This document shows positions 5,156 through 5,508 of a stretch of 5,508 nucleotides of DNA, piece after piece; the first letter of the stretch is position 1; each line of letters begins with the position of its first letter. The notes under the pieces were generated by a model that saw nothing but the letters and a program-made list of their open reading frames with translations, was not told the origin of the DNA and made no database searches. The stretch covers positions 1-5,508 of the forward strand of contig JAAKFL010000138.1 of NCBI GenBank assembly GCA_011065065.1, given 5' to 3'. The stretch comes from Chlamydiota bacterium. GTDB taxonomy: Bacteria > Chlamydiota > Chlamydiia > Chlamydiales > SLFE01. The translations under genes were made by a program, and so were the position numbers.

Positions 5156-5508
5156 ATGCACAAAATTCATCACACAGGCTGTTTTTTAATTGGCGTCACG
5201 GGACCAGGATTTAGCAAAAACGGCGACGCTCTTCTTGGGAGCGTCAGCGATGATCCCTATGATGTGAGAACCTTTATGAAGCTTGTCAGGCCTGCTGGCA
5301 ACTTAGCGCATTTGGGATCGGAGCTCATTTCGACCACGGAACACACATTGACAGAGCGAGGTTATTTTGCCCATCCAGGCGAGACCACTCGAGGAGTCAA
5401 TGAAGCGGGTCTCGCGTTTACTTGCGCCATGATTATCGAAGATGAATCGATTCCCAAAGAATTAGAGGCCACCCCTTACGTCGATCTCACGACCACCATG
5501 ATGCACCA
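5156..5508 (+). CDS. C45-type N-terminal-nucleophile hydrolase/acyltransferase (partial)
   Basis: This is the first 117 codons of an open frame running off the right edge. Gly8-Cys9 near the N-terminus fits the self-cleavage site of the acyl-CoA:6-aminopenicillanic acid acyltransferase (peptidase C45) family, where cleavage before Cys frees the catalytic nucleophile; the propeptide here would be only eight residues. Other family-like features are Gly28-Ser-Val-Ser-Asp-Asp-Pro, where relatives often have Arg-Asn-Asp-Asp, and Thr78-Arg-Gly-Val-Asn-Glu-Ala-Gly-Leu. Members cleave or transfer amide-linked acyl groups, and the substrate cannot be told here. There is no signal peptide, so it is probably cytoplasmic. 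The ATG at 5156 follows AGAAGGA (5144-5150) by 5 nt; the in-frame ATG at 5129 has no such site and lies inside the candidate promoter. It diverges from the formylglycine-generating enzyme. The family call is moderate because half or more of the protein is missing. Confidence 0.75.
   Translation, partial: MHKIHHTGCFLIGVTGPGFSKNGDALLGSVSDDPYDVRTFMKLVRPAGNLAHLGSELISTTEHTLTERGYFAHPGETTRGVNEAGLAFTCAMIIEDESIPKELEATPYVDLTTTMMH

Noticed and set aside
4982..5173. 63-codon minus-strand frame across the FGE 5' end and the divergent spacer
   Set aside because: It overlaps the FGE signal peptide in another frame and the hydrolase start on the other strand, and its Met-rich sequence is unlike any family I know.

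Overview
The window looks like a bacterial chromosome of moderate to low GC. It has Shine-Dalgarno starts, sigma70-like promoters, two exported proteins and no sign of introns. Two features suggest an organism that lives with eukaryotic cells: a partial protein with an F-box-like motif behind a bipartite NLS-like cluster, and a secreted sulfatase with its own formylglycine-generating enzyme. Environmental Chlamydiae or other PVC bacteria, or amoeba-associated Legionella-like bacteria, would fit. This is inference from gene content; no database could be searched.

Layout. 1-431 (minus) is the 5' part of the F-box-like gene, which runs off the left edge. 432-668 is an AT-rich divergent control region. 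It holds a minus-strand promoter whose start region lies in a perfect 27-bp dyad (439-465). It also holds a strong plus-strand promoter (559-587) that drives a short leader with a three-codon ORF (Met-Asn-Lys-stop, 617-628). This ORF overlaps one arm of a hairpin that would hide the ribosome binding site and start codon of the next gene. That next gene, 669-2282 (plus), is a complete ABC-F ATPase of the type that protects or services ribosomes. 2283-2407 is a spacer with a CCACAGAGGCACAGAG-type element and a possible promoter. 2408-3976 (plus) is an exported sulfatase with a Cys-Thr-Pro-Ser-Arg modification site. 4065-5063 (minus) is an exported formylglycine-generating enzyme, convergent with the sulfatase. 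5064-5155 is a second divergent control region with a 31-bp near-perfect dyad in a promoter spacer. 5156-5508 (plus) is the 5' part of a C45-type N-terminal-nucleophile hydrolase, cut by the right edge.

How the genes relate. The sulfatase and the formylglycine-generating enzyme form a functional pair: the enzyme would oxidise the sulfatase Cys108 to formylglycine, and both carry export signals. The ABC-F gene appears to have its own control by translational attenuation, which would fit induction by a ribosome-targeting drug or stress. This leader is the most interesting item in the window, followed by the candidate host-directed F-box protein and the dyad at its transcription start. No RNA genes, CRISPR arrays or insertion sequences were recognised.
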